This document shows, piece after piece, positions 43,957 through 51,806 of a stretch of DNA of 64,000 nucleotides (position 1 is its first letter; each line of letters starts with the position of its first letter). Position numbers and translations under genes: made by a program. Location of the stretch: NCBI GenBank assembly GCA_964617455.1, contig CAZTYF010000003.1:52037-116036 (forward strand), given 5' to 3'. This DNA comes from Monoglobus sp964617455 (GTDB lineage Bacteria > Bacillota > Clostridia > Monoglobales > Monoglobaceae). The notes below the pieces were generated by a model. It was not told the origin of the DNA and did not search any database. It saw nothing but the letters and a program-made list of their open reading frames with translations.

Positions 43957-44028
43957 AGGTAAAGAGGCAGATTTTGTGTTTGCGAATCTGCCCAAAACAC
44001 AAAATATAGGAATAACAGGAGGATTGCA

Positions 44029-46440
44029 ATGAAAAACTTAAAAAAATTCCCAAAAAAGATAATATGCTGCACCTTGGCGGCCCTTGTTTCCTTGGGGGGA
44101 TATACGGCCGCTTTGGCCGATGAAGCGCCCGCTCCCACGGCGGAACCTACAGCTACGGCCGCACCCGAGGCCACGGCCGAGCCGACGGCCGCACCTGAGG
44201 CCACTCCGACAAATTCGGAAATGAGTCTCAGAATAAACGCCTATGTATACAAGGAGTCCGGGACAAAGAACTATCGGGTTTTGTTCAACACCGGAGCGTC
44301 TTTGCCCGAGATAACCGCCTTCAGCTTCACCGCCGTTTTTGACGGAGCGGTTGTCAAAAGCTTTGAGGCGGGGGAAATATTCGCAAACAACGGAGATGTC
44401 TCCCGCTCCATAAAGAACGATTCGGAGGTTACCTGCACCTGGGAGAACGGCACCGCACCCGTAAGCGGGGCCATCACTCTGTTTACCGTGACCGTTGAGT
44501 CCGACACACCCATCAAAAACATCAACACGGATGTCACCGCCTTTTCCGCCACCTTGCCCGACGGTTCAACCCTCACAATCAAGCCGGATTTGAATGTTTC
44601 GGAAAAGACCCAAGTAAGCGATTTGAATCAAAGCGAACAAAGCGTCTATGACGATTTGACGGAGCTCATAAAAGCTGAGGATATGAGCTTTTATAAGGAG
44701 GGTTCTTCCGACTATAACGATATAAACTCCCTCTATCTGACGCCCGTGAACAAAGCCCTTGACAGATATGACCTTCTGCCGGAGCAGAGCAGGAAAAAGA
44801 TTGACGATACCCTCAAAGCAAACGGCAGCTCCATAACCGCCATAAACGCCGCTCAAAGGGCCGCCGAGGCCATGAGCGAAAGCATAGGCATTATGAAGCT
44901 TCGGGACGCATACAACGGAATTACGGAGGATAGCAGCGCCGTAAACTTTGAATACCTCAAAAGAACGGCCGATTCCGTGGATTTGCAAATCCCCACGGCT
45001 TTGAGCCGAGCAACGGCGGCGGCGCAACAGCTCACCGAGGCTGTGGCCAAAATCAATGAGGTCGGCGGATATGTTACCTCCGCCCTTGAGAAGATTGCCG
45101 AAAAGACATATGACAACTACAATACGAAGATTATGGCCTTGGATGTTCAGCTTTCCGCCGCAAACAAATTCAGCGACCATCCTCTCTACACCGAGTATCT
45201 CAAATCCATAGCCTCAATAGCGGAGGAACTGAAGAGCGACGTTAACAAGAACTACGAGGGCACCTATAAGGATTACATGATTCAGTCCATCGACACTGTT
45301 ATAGAAAAAATCGAAAGTGGCAATACGGTTTTGGCCCATCTGCCCACCTTTGAACTGCCGAACACCGTCACCGTGGGTCAGAGCCTCAGGTTCACCATCA
45401 ACCGTCCGAAGGAGCTTGAGTCTCAAAACGCCACCGTTGATGTTTTGGTATACAAAGACGGGGAAGTTCTTGACAGGACGGAAGACAAGGAATTTGCTGC
45501 GGGGAACAGCTCCGTGAACATTTTGGTTCCCACCAATTACAAAGAATACGGCAGCAGCGGATACATAACCGTCAGATGCTATTATAAAGTGGACGGCAAT
45601 TCCTACTTCCTGGGTGAAAAGAGCGTTGCCCTGTATTATGTGCCCGAGACCAGCAACTTCGGCACAAGCGGAAGCTACGGAGGCTCATCGGGAGGCTGGA
45701 GCACCGATGACAACGACGAAAACACAGCCACCGCCCCGCCTCGGGACACGGATACGGAACCCACTCAGGCGCCTCCGTCCGATAACAATATCGAGGCGGA
45801 TAATCCCTACACTGACATAGAGGGCTATGATTGGGCGACGGAGGCTATCATCGGCCTCACAAACGCAGGAATCGTAAACGGCATGGGAAACAGCGAATTC
45901 AACCCGGCAGGTTATGTAACCCGAGAGCAGTTTTGCAAAATGGTGGTTCAAATGTACGGCTTGGACTCCTCAAAATCCGAATCCTATTTTGACGATGTTG
46001 ACGGGGATGCCTGGTATGCACCCTATGTGACTTCTGCGGTGGATGCGGGCTTTGTTCAAGGCCAATCCGACACCTATTTCGGAATCGGGGAGCCCATTAT
46101 GCGCCAGGATATGGCCACGATCCTATACAGAGCCATCGATATGACCGGTGACACGGCAGAGCTGAATTTCACCGACAACGACAACATTGCGGAATATGCC
46201 AAAGATGCGGTGGCGGAGCTTGTGGGCTTGGGAATTATGAACGGCTATGAAGACGGCAGTTTCAAACCCCGGGGCAATGCAACCCGAGCCGAGGCCGCCA
46301 AGGTAATTTGGGGAATATACAACATATCCGCCCCGCCCGCTCCGCAACCCCCGGAGGAAACTGCGGAACCGGAAGTAACTCCGGAACCCGAGGAAACTCC
46401 CGAGCCTGAAGAGACCCCCGTGCCGGGCAATGTGTATTGA
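44029..46440 (+). CDS. S-layer-type surface protein with cohesin-like domain and three SLH modules
   Basis: An 803-residue exported protein. The signal peptide (FPKKIICCTLAALVSLGGYT, cut near ALA) is followed by an Ala/Pro/Glu/Thr linker and a cohesin-like beta-sandwich (about residues 65-190; ITAFSFTAVFDGAVVKSFEA). Residues of about 195-440 are helical and may form coiled coils. A second beta domain (about 445-545) leads to a Gly/Ser and Thr/Pro linker. Three SLH modules follow at about 592-640, 650-700 and 711-762 (WATEAIIGLTNAGIVNGMG; WYAPYVTSAVDAGFVQGQSD; YAKDAVAELVGLGIMNGYED). SLH modules bind pyruvylated wall polymers, so the protein coats the cell. The C-terminal tail is a Glu-Pro repeat. 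Cohesin-like is a fold-level judgement and does not prove dockerin binding. Confidence 0.88.
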   Translation: MKNLKKFPKKIICCTLAALVSLGGYTAALADEAPAPTAEPTATAAPEATAEPTAAPEATPTNSEMSLRINAYVYKESGTKNYRVLFNTGASLPEITAFSFTAVFDGAVVKSFEAGEIFANNGDVSRSIKNDSEVTCTWENGTAPVSGAITLFTVTVESDTPIKNINTDVTAFSATLPDGSTLTIKPDLNVSEKTQVSDLNQSEQSVYDDLTELIKAEDMSFYKEGSSDYNDINSLYLTPVNKALDRYDLLPEQSRKKIDDTLKANGSSITAINAAQRAAEAMSESIGIMKLRDAYNGITEDSSAVNFEYLKRTADSVDLQIPTALSRATAAAQQLTEAVAKINEVGGYVTSALEKIAEKTYDNYNTKIMALDVQLSAANKFSDHPLYTEYLKSIASIAEELKSDVNKNYEGTYKDYMIQSIDTVIEKIESGNTVLAHLPTFELPNTVTVGQSLRFTINRPKELESQNATVDVLVYKDGEVLDRTEDKEFAAGNSSVNILVPTNYKEYGSSGYITVRCYYKVDGNSYFLGEKSVALYYVPETSNFGTSGSYGGSSGGWSTDDNDENTATAPPRDTDTEPTQAPPSDNNIEADNPYTDIEGYDWATEAIIGLTNAGIVNGMGNSEFNPAGYVTREQFCKMVVQMYGLDSSKSESYFDDVDGDAWYAPYVTSAVDAGFVQGQSDTYFGIGEPIMRQDMATILYRAIDMTGDTAELNFTDNDNIAEYAKDAVAELVGLGIMNGYEDGSFKPRGNATRAEAAKVIWGIYNISAPPAPQPPEETAEPEVTPEPEETPEPEETPVPGNVY

Positions 46441-46446
46441 TAAAAA

Positions 46447-46473
46447 GCCGCCCCCAAAGGGCGGCAATTTTTT
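46447..46473 (+). terminator. Terminator after the S-layer-type gene
   Basis: GCCGCCC and GGGCGGC with a CCAAA loop, then AATTTTTT; it starts seven bases past the stop codon. Confidence 0.9.
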
Positions 46474-46489
46474 GACAAGGAGATTTAAG

Positions 46490-46993
46490 ATGCAATATAC
46501 CTGTCATTATGTGTCCCCCTTGGGCAATATTCTGCTTGCGGCGGATGATATCGGACTTACCGGTCTGTGGTTTGAAGGTCAGAAATATTTCGCCCTCCGT
46601 CTTGCCGGGGAGCATACGGAAAAGGAAATCCCGGTTTTGGTCCGGACAAAGTGCTGGCTGGATATCTATTTTTCGGGAAAAGAGCCGAATTTTTCGGTTC
46701 CGCTCCATTTCATCGGAACCGATTTCCAAAAGGAAGTTTGGGAAATTCTCCGCTCGATTCCCTACGGAAGCACAATGACTTACGGGCAGATTGCGAAAAT
46801 CCTCGCCCGAAAACGAAATTTGCCCCATATGTCCCCGCAAGCGGTGGGCGGCGCGGTTGCGCACAACGGGATATCCGTCATTGTGCCATGCCATCGGGTT
46901 GTGGGCGCCAAAGGCAATATGACGGGATATGCCGGAGGCATTGAGCGAAAAATTGCACTCCTAAAATCGGAGGGCTCTATCAAAGAAGAATAA
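46490..46993 (+). CDS. ogt: Methylated-DNA--protein-cysteine methyltransferase
   Basis: A 167-residue DNA repair protein that takes the methyl group from O6-methylguanine onto its own cysteine. The active-site motif is VIVPCHRVVGAKG (Cys near residue 134), preceded by the helix-turn-helix with YGSTMTYGQIAKILA and NGISV. The N-terminal domain is the short Ogt type without the Ada regulatory domain. The ATG at 46490 follows ACAAGGAGATTTAAG; the frame is open upstream through the previous gene's terminator, which cannot be coding. It may be read by leak-through from the S-layer gene, since no other promoter is evident. Confidence 0.93.
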   Translation: MQYTCHYVSPLGNILLAADDIGLTGLWFEGQKYFALRLAGEHTEKEIPVLVRTKCWLDIYFSGKEPNFSVPLHFIGTDFQKEVWEILRSIPYGSTMTYGQIAKILARKRNLPHMSPQAVGGAVAHNGISVIVPCHRVVGAKGNMTGYAGGIERKIALLKSEGSIKEE

Positions 46994-47093
46994 CCCGCCC
47001 GCCCCGAGGTGAATCGGCGTGACAATCGCCGATTGAAGGGGCGGGTGCAATACCTCACTTACTCTTTTATCGTAAAAAATTTTCCAAAAGGCC

Positions 47094-47121
47094 TTGCAAT
47101 TTCGGAAAAATGTGATATAAT
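47094..47121 (+). promoter_or_regulatory. Promoter of tRNA-Ser
   Basis: TTGCAA at 47094-47099, 16 bases, TATAAT at 47116-47121; transcription would begin about 55 bases before the tRNA. Confidence 0.65.
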
Positions 47122-47181
47122 ATCCTGTGTTGCAAAATCGGTGAAAGATTTTGCGGGAATTTAACGGTATCTTATGACTTT

Positions 47182-47274
47182 GGAGTTGTATCGAAGTGGT
47201 CATAACGAGCACGATTGGAAATCGTGTTGTCCGTAAAACCGGGCACGTGGGTTCAAATCCCACCAACTCCGCCA
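47182..47274 (+). tRNA. tRNA-Ser (anticodon GGA)
   Basis: A 93-nt class II tRNA. The acceptor stem is GGAGTTG with CAACTCC, the anticodon stem CACGA/TCGTG encloses TTGGAAA (anticodon GGA, reads UCC/UCU), and a long variable arm (TTGTCCGTAAAACCGGGCA) is typical of tRNA-Ser. The T arm contains GTTCAAATC. The 3' CCA is encoded. It has a promoter and a terminator of its own. Confidence 0.95.
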
Positions 47275-47283
47275 AATTGCCTG

Positions 47284-47314
47284 CAACCTGCGTAAATACG
47301 CGGGTTGTTTTTTT
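47284..47314 (+). terminator. Terminator of tRNA-Ser
   Basis: CAACCTGCG and CGCGGGTTG with a TAAATA loop, followed by seven T; it begins ten bases past the tRNA. Confidence 0.88.
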
Positions 47315-47523
47315 ATCCCTAAATTTCTCCTGATTCATCCGATCCGTTTTCCCGTTAAATTGTATATCCCATGTATTGCATCATACTCATTAAACCTATA
47401 ATATCCGTTGAAGTTAATTTCCCATATTTTTTACCCGTAAAGGCATTTTTATCAAGCCTCAATAATTTGCTGCACTGCACAATGGTCGGTTTCAAAAGGG
47501 GCCTGCCTCATAGAAGTATCAAT
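47315..47523. other. Intergenic stretch between two convergent tRNA genes
   Basis: About 210 bases, AT-rich. No open frame with a ribosome site, no hairpin and no repeat was seen. Confidence 0.6.
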
Positions 47524-47561
47524 AAAACCCGCAGCTTGCTTGGGGGCAGGTTGCGGGTTTT
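47524..47561 (-). terminator. Terminator of the CAT-anticodon tRNA
   Basis: AAAACCCGCA (47524-47533) and TGCGGGTTTT (47552-47561) with a partly paired centre; it begins one base past the encoded CCA on the minus strand. Confidence 0.8.
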
Positions 47562-47562
47562 A

Positions 47563-47639
47563 TGGTGGACCTTCAGGGACTCGAACCCCGGACCAACCGG
47601 TTATGAGCCGGTTGCTCTAACCAACTGAGCTAAAGGTCC
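47563..47639 (-). tRNA. tRNA with anticodon CAT, probably tRNA-Ile2 (lysidine-modified)
   Basis: A 77-nt tRNA on the minus strand. The acceptor stem is GGACCTT with AAGGTCC, discriminator A and encoded CCA; the D arm is TAGCTCAGTTGGTTAGAGC; the anticodon stem ACCGG/CCGGT encloses CTCATAA. The anticodon CAT would read as Met by rule, but the GGACCTT acceptor and D arm are the same as I recall for the Bacillus tRNA-Ile(CAU), in which TilS changes C34 to lysidine so it reads AUA. It is neither an initiator (no GGG pairs in the anticodon stem) nor clearly an elongator Met. Annotation programs may label it tRNA-Met. Confidence 0.9.
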
Positions 47640-47680
47640 TCGGATTGATCAAATTCCCAATGTCATTTGACAGCTATAAC

Positions 47681-47709
47681 ATTATAGTACACTATAGGGA
47701 GTTTGTCAA
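47681..47709 (-). promoter_or_regulatory. Promoter of the CAT-anticodon tRNA
   Basis: On the minus strand: TTGACA (47709-47704), 17 bases, TATAAT (47686-47681), an exact consensus. Confidence 0.88.
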
Positions 47710-47726
47710 GCATTAATTTTAAAATT

Positions 47727-47747
47727 CCGGAGGGAATTTCCCTCCGG
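47727..47747 (-). terminator. Terminator of the lysis cassette
   Basis: A near-perfect palindrome: CCGGAGGGAA and TTCCCTCCGG around one T. On the minus strand AATTTTAAAA follows, 12 bases past the endolysin stop codon. Confidence 0.65.
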
Positions 47748-47758
47748 AGATTTTGAGT

Positions 47759-48616
47759 TCAATCAAAGAGTCCCATCCTTTCCAAAACAACGCAAATCCT
47801 TGCCATGTCCTCCGTTATGTTCAAGTCCCCGTTTTCGTCCCCTCGCAGGGCGCCTTTTTTGAGGGCTTTTCTCAGGGCGTCCTTTGCATAGTTCGGCGCC
47901 TCGTCCTCTGTTTTGAAAATCCGAAATTTTTCCAAAACCGAGGCAAAGGATTTCAAGGTTTCCGTTATCGTGTTTATCATACCCGCCATGGCCACCGTTT
48001 CTTTGCCTACCCGGTTGATAATATCGTTTTGTCTGTCGTTTTCCTTGGCCAATTCTTTGAGCCTTGAATCGACCTCTTCATATTTCGTCATATCCAAATC
48101 CTCCTCGCTTTCAATTCGGCCGTAGTCGGGCCTTATAAACTCGGCTCCCGGAACATTGCGGATATAATATCCCTTTTGACATACGGCTCCTCCGTTGGGG
48201 ATGATTTTTTCGCCTGCCGAGGTGTTGCCCTCAACGGTTGTGAACCTGTTTCCCGAAACCTCCGTCACAATTCCCGTATGGGTGAATTTGCCCCCCTGTT
48301 TGAATATCACAATATCCCCTTTTTGGGGAGTGTGGCGGAGCTCAAACAGCTCCGCTATAATCGGGCAATAGACATAGGGATAGTGCCTCAGCAGTATTTC
48401 CGCCGCCTTCCTGCCGAAAGTCTTTTCGAAGCACCAGGTCACAAAGCAGGCACACCAGGGCTGACCTTGCCATTCCGGTTTGATGTCCCGCCAGTATTTT
48501 GTATAGTTCCCCTCTCCCGCATTTGCGGTTTTGTCATCCAGGTTTTGGGCGCTCCTTTTTTCAAGATAGCCCACTTCGGCAGTTGCCGTCTCAATCAACC
48601 TGCCCTCCAAACTCAT
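47759..48616 (-). CDS. Phage-type endolysin with CHAP amidase/endopeptidase domain
   Basis: A 285-residue wall-degrading enzyme without signal peptide, as in phage endolysins that leave through a holin. The CHAP-type catalytic residues are Cys55 in QGQPWCACFVTWCFEKTFG and His in GKFTHTGIVTEV, with the polar residue in TTVEGNTS. A hydrophilic helical linker follows (YEEVDSRLKELAKENDRQND), then a C-terminal module (YAKDALRKALKKGALRGDEN, then GDLNITEDMARICVVLERMG) that resembles a single SLH-like wall-binding unit found in clostridial phage lysins. I start at the ATG at 48616, behind GGGGGAGG. It is last in a four-gene minus-strand cassette. Confidence 0.85.
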   Translation of the reverse strand: MSLEGRLIETATAEVGYLEKRSAQNLDDKTANAGEGNYTKYWRDIKPEWQGQPWCACFVTWCFEKTFGRKAAEILLRHYPYVYCPIIAELFELRHTPQKGDIVIFKQGGKFTHTGIVTEVSGNRFTTVEGNTSAGEKIIPNGGAVCQKGYYIRNVPGAEFIRPDYGRIESEEDLDMTKYEEVDSRLKELAKENDRQNDIINRVGKETVAMAGMINTITETLKSFASVLEKFRIFKTEDEAPNYAKDALRKALKKGALRGDENGDLNITEDMARICVVLERMGLFD

Positions 48617-48641
48617 AATTATGCCTCCCCCTTTAAAAATT

Positions 48642-48836
48642 TCACTCCTTAAGCTCCGGCAGGCCCGCAACGCTTGTGAGGAGGGAAAGTATCCCCGCAA
48701 GGGCGGATGCGGATGCCGCAACAATCCAGTTCACATCCCCCAAAACCGCCGCCGTGCCGATGGTTGCGACAGCCGTTTGGGCAACGGTTTTCAAAGCTCT
48801 GATTCCCGCTGCCTTAAGCCACTTTTTTATATCCAT
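48642..48836 (-). CDS. Small phage-type holin
   Basis: A 64-residue hydrophobic protein with an amphipathic, basic N-terminus (MDIKKWLKAAGIRALKTVAQ) and one long or two short membrane segments (NWIVAASASALAGILSLLTS). The arrangement, size and place right before the endolysin match phage r1t/Dp-1-like holins, which open the membrane so the lysin can reach the wall. GGAGATTTTTGT lies before the ATG. Only 25 bases separate it from the endolysin start. Confidence 0.75.
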   Translation of the reverse strand: MDIKKWLKAAGIRALKTVAQTAVATIGTAAVLGDVNWIVAASASALAGILSLLTSVAGLPELKE

Positions 48837-48913
48837 ACAAAAATCTCCTTTCCGTTATTTCGGGCCCCCGCCTTCTAAACACCCGTTTTGGGGAGCCACG
48901 TCTTTTTTCGGTT

Positions 48914-49219
48914 TCACAGTCCGAATCGGCTCAGCAGAAACCCAATCAGGGCGCCGAGCACCGTTGATATTGTGAGCCACACCGCCTTGCGCCACATATC
49001 CCCGTCTCGGCTTTCCAGCTTCTCAAGGCGCAGGCCCTGCTTTTCTTGCATCTTCATCATATTTTCCATATTGACGGCCAGCTTTTCCACCGAGGCGGTC
49101 AGGTCCCTGACATTTTTCAGCTCCTCTTCCAAGAGGTTCAGCCGCCTGCCCAGGCGCTTATCCTCCGCCGTGAGCCGTCTTTCGAACTCCTCATGTTCCG
49201 CTCTTGTTATCGAATCCAT
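48914..49219 (-). CDS. XhlA-like coiled-coil membrane protein of the lysis cassette
   Basis: A 101-residue protein with a long charged coiled coil (HEEFERRLTAEDKRLGRRLN, then LEEELKNVRDLTASVEKLAV) and one C-terminal membrane segment (AVWLTISTVLGALIGFLLSR). This layout and the position between tail and holin genes fit the haemolysin XhlA-like phage proteins that cooperate with holins. It starts one base after the preceding stop, so translation is coupled. It could alternatively be an accessory scaffold of a tail fibre. Confidence 0.7.
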   Translation of the reverse strand: MDSITRAEHEEFERRLTAEDKRLGRRLNLLEEELKNVRDLTASVEKLAVNMENMMKMQEKQGLRLEKLESRDGDMWRKAVWLTISTVLGALIGFLLSRFGL

Positions 49220-49220
49220 T

Positions 49221-50168
49221 TTATTGCTTCAAACCGTCGATTTCCCGTTTCAGTTCATTAATGGCTGCCACTATGCCCGTTTTGTCGGCGGTTTCCAAAT
49301 TACCCAAGGAGCCTATGTCGCATAGGTATGCCTCCGGCTCCCCGTCTTTGCCCTCTTCGGAATATTTGGCTATATCCCGACTGTTCCATTTGAGAGTCAT
49401 AACCCCGCCGCTCTTTTCGCATTTGAGGTTCAGACCGTTTAAATCCCTTCTCAAATCATCATCTATCCGCTTCCACTTTTGCCATACACAGCCTCCGTCG
49501 TTTTTGTCACCGTACCGCACAAGGATGCCGTCAAAGGCGCTGTCGTCGTCTCCGAATGCAATCTGGCGGACACTTCCCTCTCCGCTGTTTGACACGAGGA
49601 TGGTGTAAATTTGCATATTTGCGGTTTCGGTGTCGGGTTTGGTGTATTCCGCGGTGTATTCCCCGGCAATGTGATAAATACCTCCGCCGATTAAGCTGTC
49701 AACGCCCGCTCCGTCGACGGCGCCTCTGTCGGCCTTGCCTTCCGCCTCCGAAAGCTTGGCGATTTTGCCTTCCAAAGCGGTGTCCGCCTCTTGCCGAGCT
49801 TGTATCTCCCCGTCGATTCTGCTTCCTAGGGCGGTGTCCGTCTCCTCCCGTGTTCGGGCCTCACCGTCGATTCTGCCTCCCAAGGCATTGTCTCCGCTCT
49901 CTCGGCTTTGGGTCTCGTCCCGCACGCTTTTTTCGAGCTTTTGAATTTCGTCCTCCATACCGCTGTCCATTTCGTCCAGTTTGTCCCTTACGGTTTTTTC
50001 CTCGTCATAGTCCACATCCCTCGCATTGTGGCGGTTGGAGAGCCCTTTGAAGTGGGCTTCGAATAATTCCCTCAAATCCTTCACAAGGGTGTCGCAATAC
50101 TTGATAAACCATCCGCTTTTGCCGTCGGATGCATATTCATGTCGTTTGGAATCGTACCAAAGTGCCAT
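49221..50168 (-). CDS. Phage tail-fibre/collar-like protein
   Basis: A 315-residue protein that begins MALWYDSKRHEYASDGKSGW. The middle contains repeated degenerate units of about 18-20 residues (LGGRIDGEARTREETDTA; LGSRIDGEIQARQEADTA; LEGKIAKLSEAEGKADRG), a pattern of coiled or trimeric fibre shafts. The C-terminal part holds a beta domain (IYTILVSNSGEGSVRQIAFG) with WQKWKRID, typical of pyocin-knob-like or fibre tip modules. I start at 50168 because AAAGGAGTTTTGGT precedes it. It is first in the lysis cassette. No tail sheath, baseplate or capsid genes are next to it. Confidence 0.7.
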   Translation of the reverse strand: MALWYDSKRHEYASDGKSGWFIKYCDTLVKDLRELFEAHFKGLSNRHNARDVDYDEEKTVRDKLDEMDSGMEDEIQKLEKSVRDETQSRESGDNALGGRIDGEARTREETDTALGSRIDGEIQARQEADTALEGKIAKLSEAEGKADRGAVDGAGVDSLIGGGIYHIAGEYTAEYTKPDTETANMQIYTILVSNSGEGSVRQIAFGDDDSAFDGILVRYGDKNDGGCVWQKWKRIDDDLRRDLNGLNLKCEKSGGVMTLKWNSRDIAKYSEEGKDGEPEAYLCDIGSLGNLETADKTGIVAAINELKREIDGLKQ

Positions 50169-50255
50169 ACCAAAACTCCTTTCTTGATAATACCTTTTCG
50201 CAATATCCGTATATATTATAACATTCAAAGTGTGCCGCGGAGTGCCTGATTTCTG

Positions 50256-50284
50256 TTGACAACGGAAATTTATAGTGATAGAAT
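50256..50284 (+). promoter_or_regulatory. Promoter of the small membrane protein gene
   Basis: TTGACA at 50256-50261, 17 bases, TAGAAT at 50279-50284; AAAGGAGA precedes the ATG at 50315. Confidence 0.75.
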
Positions 50285-50314
50285 AGAGACAACAAATCAA
50301 AAGGAGACTCCCAT

Positions 50315-50725
50315 ATGATTAAATACAAATCAAATCTCTATATCTATCTGCTCATTTGCGGAATTCTGTATGTGGCCTACAGCACCCTCAAGGGAGGCCT
50401 TGAGGCCAAATATATACAAGGCTGGGTGAGGGGCATATACTTTTTTCTGTCCCTCATTGTGATGGTTGTGGCCTATATGAAACTTGCGAGAAAGAGTGAC
50501 GCCTATATCAAAGAGCATCACCCGGACCTGTATGACCGCTACTACAACGTGTTGATAACGGGCACAAAACAGCCCAAACGTCCGGTATATATTGGCCTTC
50601 AAAGTATGTTCAACACCGACTATATGGGTGATCCCAACCTTAAGACGATTCGCAAAGAGGCGAAACTCTATGCGGCATCGCTGGCGATTGTGTTTATCCT
50701 GACCCTGATAAATGTCATCGCTTAA
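50315..50725 (+). CDS. Small integral membrane protein of unknown function
   Basis: A 136-residue protein with three predicted membrane segments: LYIYLLICGILYVAYSTL near residues 8-25, YFFLSLIVMVVAYMKLA near 42-58, and YAASLAIVFILTLINVIA at the C-terminus. A cytoplasmic loop of about 60 residues between the last two carries charged motifs (RKSDAYIKEHHPDLYDRYYN; KQPKRPVYIGLQSMF). No known family was recognised. It is followed after 59 bases by the dihydrouridine synthase gene on the same strand and probably shares its transcript. Confidence 0.65.
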   Translation: MIKYKSNLYIYLLICGILYVAYSTLKGGLEAKYIQGWVRGIYFFLSLIVMVVAYMKLARKSDAYIKEHHPDLYDRYYNVLITGTKQPKRPVYIGLQSMFNTDYMGDPNLKTIRKEAKLYAASLAIVFILTLINVIA

Positions 50726-50784
50726 ATATCTCCGCGGCCGAGGCGGGATTTTGCCCGACTCGGTTTTGAAAGGGAGTTGACGGT

Positions 50785-51729
50785 ATGAAAATCGGAGGCC
50801 TGAACCTGGGCGGCAATGTGTTCCTTGCACCTATGGCGGGAGTTGCCGACGGGGCATTTCGGCGGACGGCAAAGCCTTTCGGCCCGGCCCTAATGTACAC
50901 CGAGATGGTATCCGCCAAGGGCCTGTTATACGGGAGCGAAAAAACCGAAGAGCTCCTTCGAGTCTTTGAGGAAGAGCGGCCCATAGGGGCTCAAATCTTC
51001 GGCCATGAGCCGGAGGTTATGGCAGAGGCCGCCCGAACCGCCGAGGAATTCGGCGCAGACTTGATTGACATAAATATGGGCTGTCCCATGCCGAAAATCA
51101 CCAAAAACGGTGACGGCTGTGCCTTGATGAAAGACCCCCTTTTGGCGGGGGAGATTATAAAGACCGTGAAAAATGCCGTAACCCGACCGGTTACGGCTAA
51201 GTTTCGCGGCGGCATTGACCAAGACCATATAAACGCCCCGGAATTTGCCAAAATCATGGAAGAAAGCGGAGCCGATGCCGTCACAATCCACGGCAGAACG
51301 GGGGCCATGCTCTATTCCGGCCGGGCGGATCTTGAGATAATAAAACAGGTCAAGGAGGCCGTGAATATTCCCGTCATAGGCAACGGAGACATCACCGACG
51401 GGGAATCCGCCCAGCGGATGCTGAGTATGACAGGCTGCGACGGGGTTATGGTCGGGCGAGCGGCCCGAGGCAATCCCTGGATTTTCACCCAAATAAACAG
51501 CTATCTGACGGAGGGCAAAATCCTTCCGCCTCCGAGTCTTGAGGAGAGAAAAAAGACAGCCGCCCGCCACTTTGAGCTTTTGGTGGAATTGAAAGGGGAA
51601 AGACGGGGCACTTTGGAGGGACGCAAACAGATGGCTTGGTATTTCAAAGGCCGCCCCCAAGGTGCCGTCCTGAGAGAAAAACTGAACAAATGCGAAACCC
51701 CGGAGGAGATATTGAGAATCATCCGTTGA
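50785..51729 (+). CDS. dusB: tRNA-dihydrouridine synthase
   Basis: A 314-residue FMN enzyme that reduces uridines in tRNA D-loops. The TIM-barrel start VFLAPMAGVADGAFRRTAKP, the strand motif IDINMGCPMPKITKNGDGCA with the catalytic Cys112, the VTIHGRTGAMLYSG phosphate region and GNGDITDGESAQRML with VMVGRAARGNPWIF are family signatures. The C-terminal helical domain that binds tRNA ends near residue 314. Size and motifs fit the DusB subgroup that is usual in Firmicutes. AAAGGGAG precedes the ATG. Confidence 0.92.
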   Translation: MKIGGLNLGGNVFLAPMAGVADGAFRRTAKPFGPALMYTEMVSAKGLLYGSEKTEELLRVFEEERPIGAQIFGHEPEVMAEAARTAEEFGADLIDINMGCPMPKITKNGDGCALMKDPLLAGEIIKTVKNAVTRPVTAKFRGGIDQDHINAPEFAKIMEESGADAVTIHGRTGAMLYSGRADLEIIKQVKEAVNIPVIGNGDITDGESAQRMLSMTGCDGVMVGRAARGNPWIFTQINSYLTEGKILPPPSLEERKKTAARHFELLVELKGERRGTLEGRKQMAWYFKGRPQGAVLREKLNKCETPEEILRIIR

Positions 51730-51806
51730 AGACCCGATGAAAATCCCGACCCGGCGGAGATATTGCAAGAGACCGTGCGAGGTATTATTTTGGAGGTGAA
51801 CGCCCG

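Noticed and set aside
46430..46489. 20-residue N-terminal extension of the ogt protein
   Set aside because: It would code through the rho-independent terminator of the previous gene; a proper ribosome site precedes the ATG at 46490.
47284..47314. Attachment-site repeat next to tRNA-Ser
   Set aside because: The structure is an ordinary terminator; no copy of the tRNA 3' end was found elsewhere in the window.
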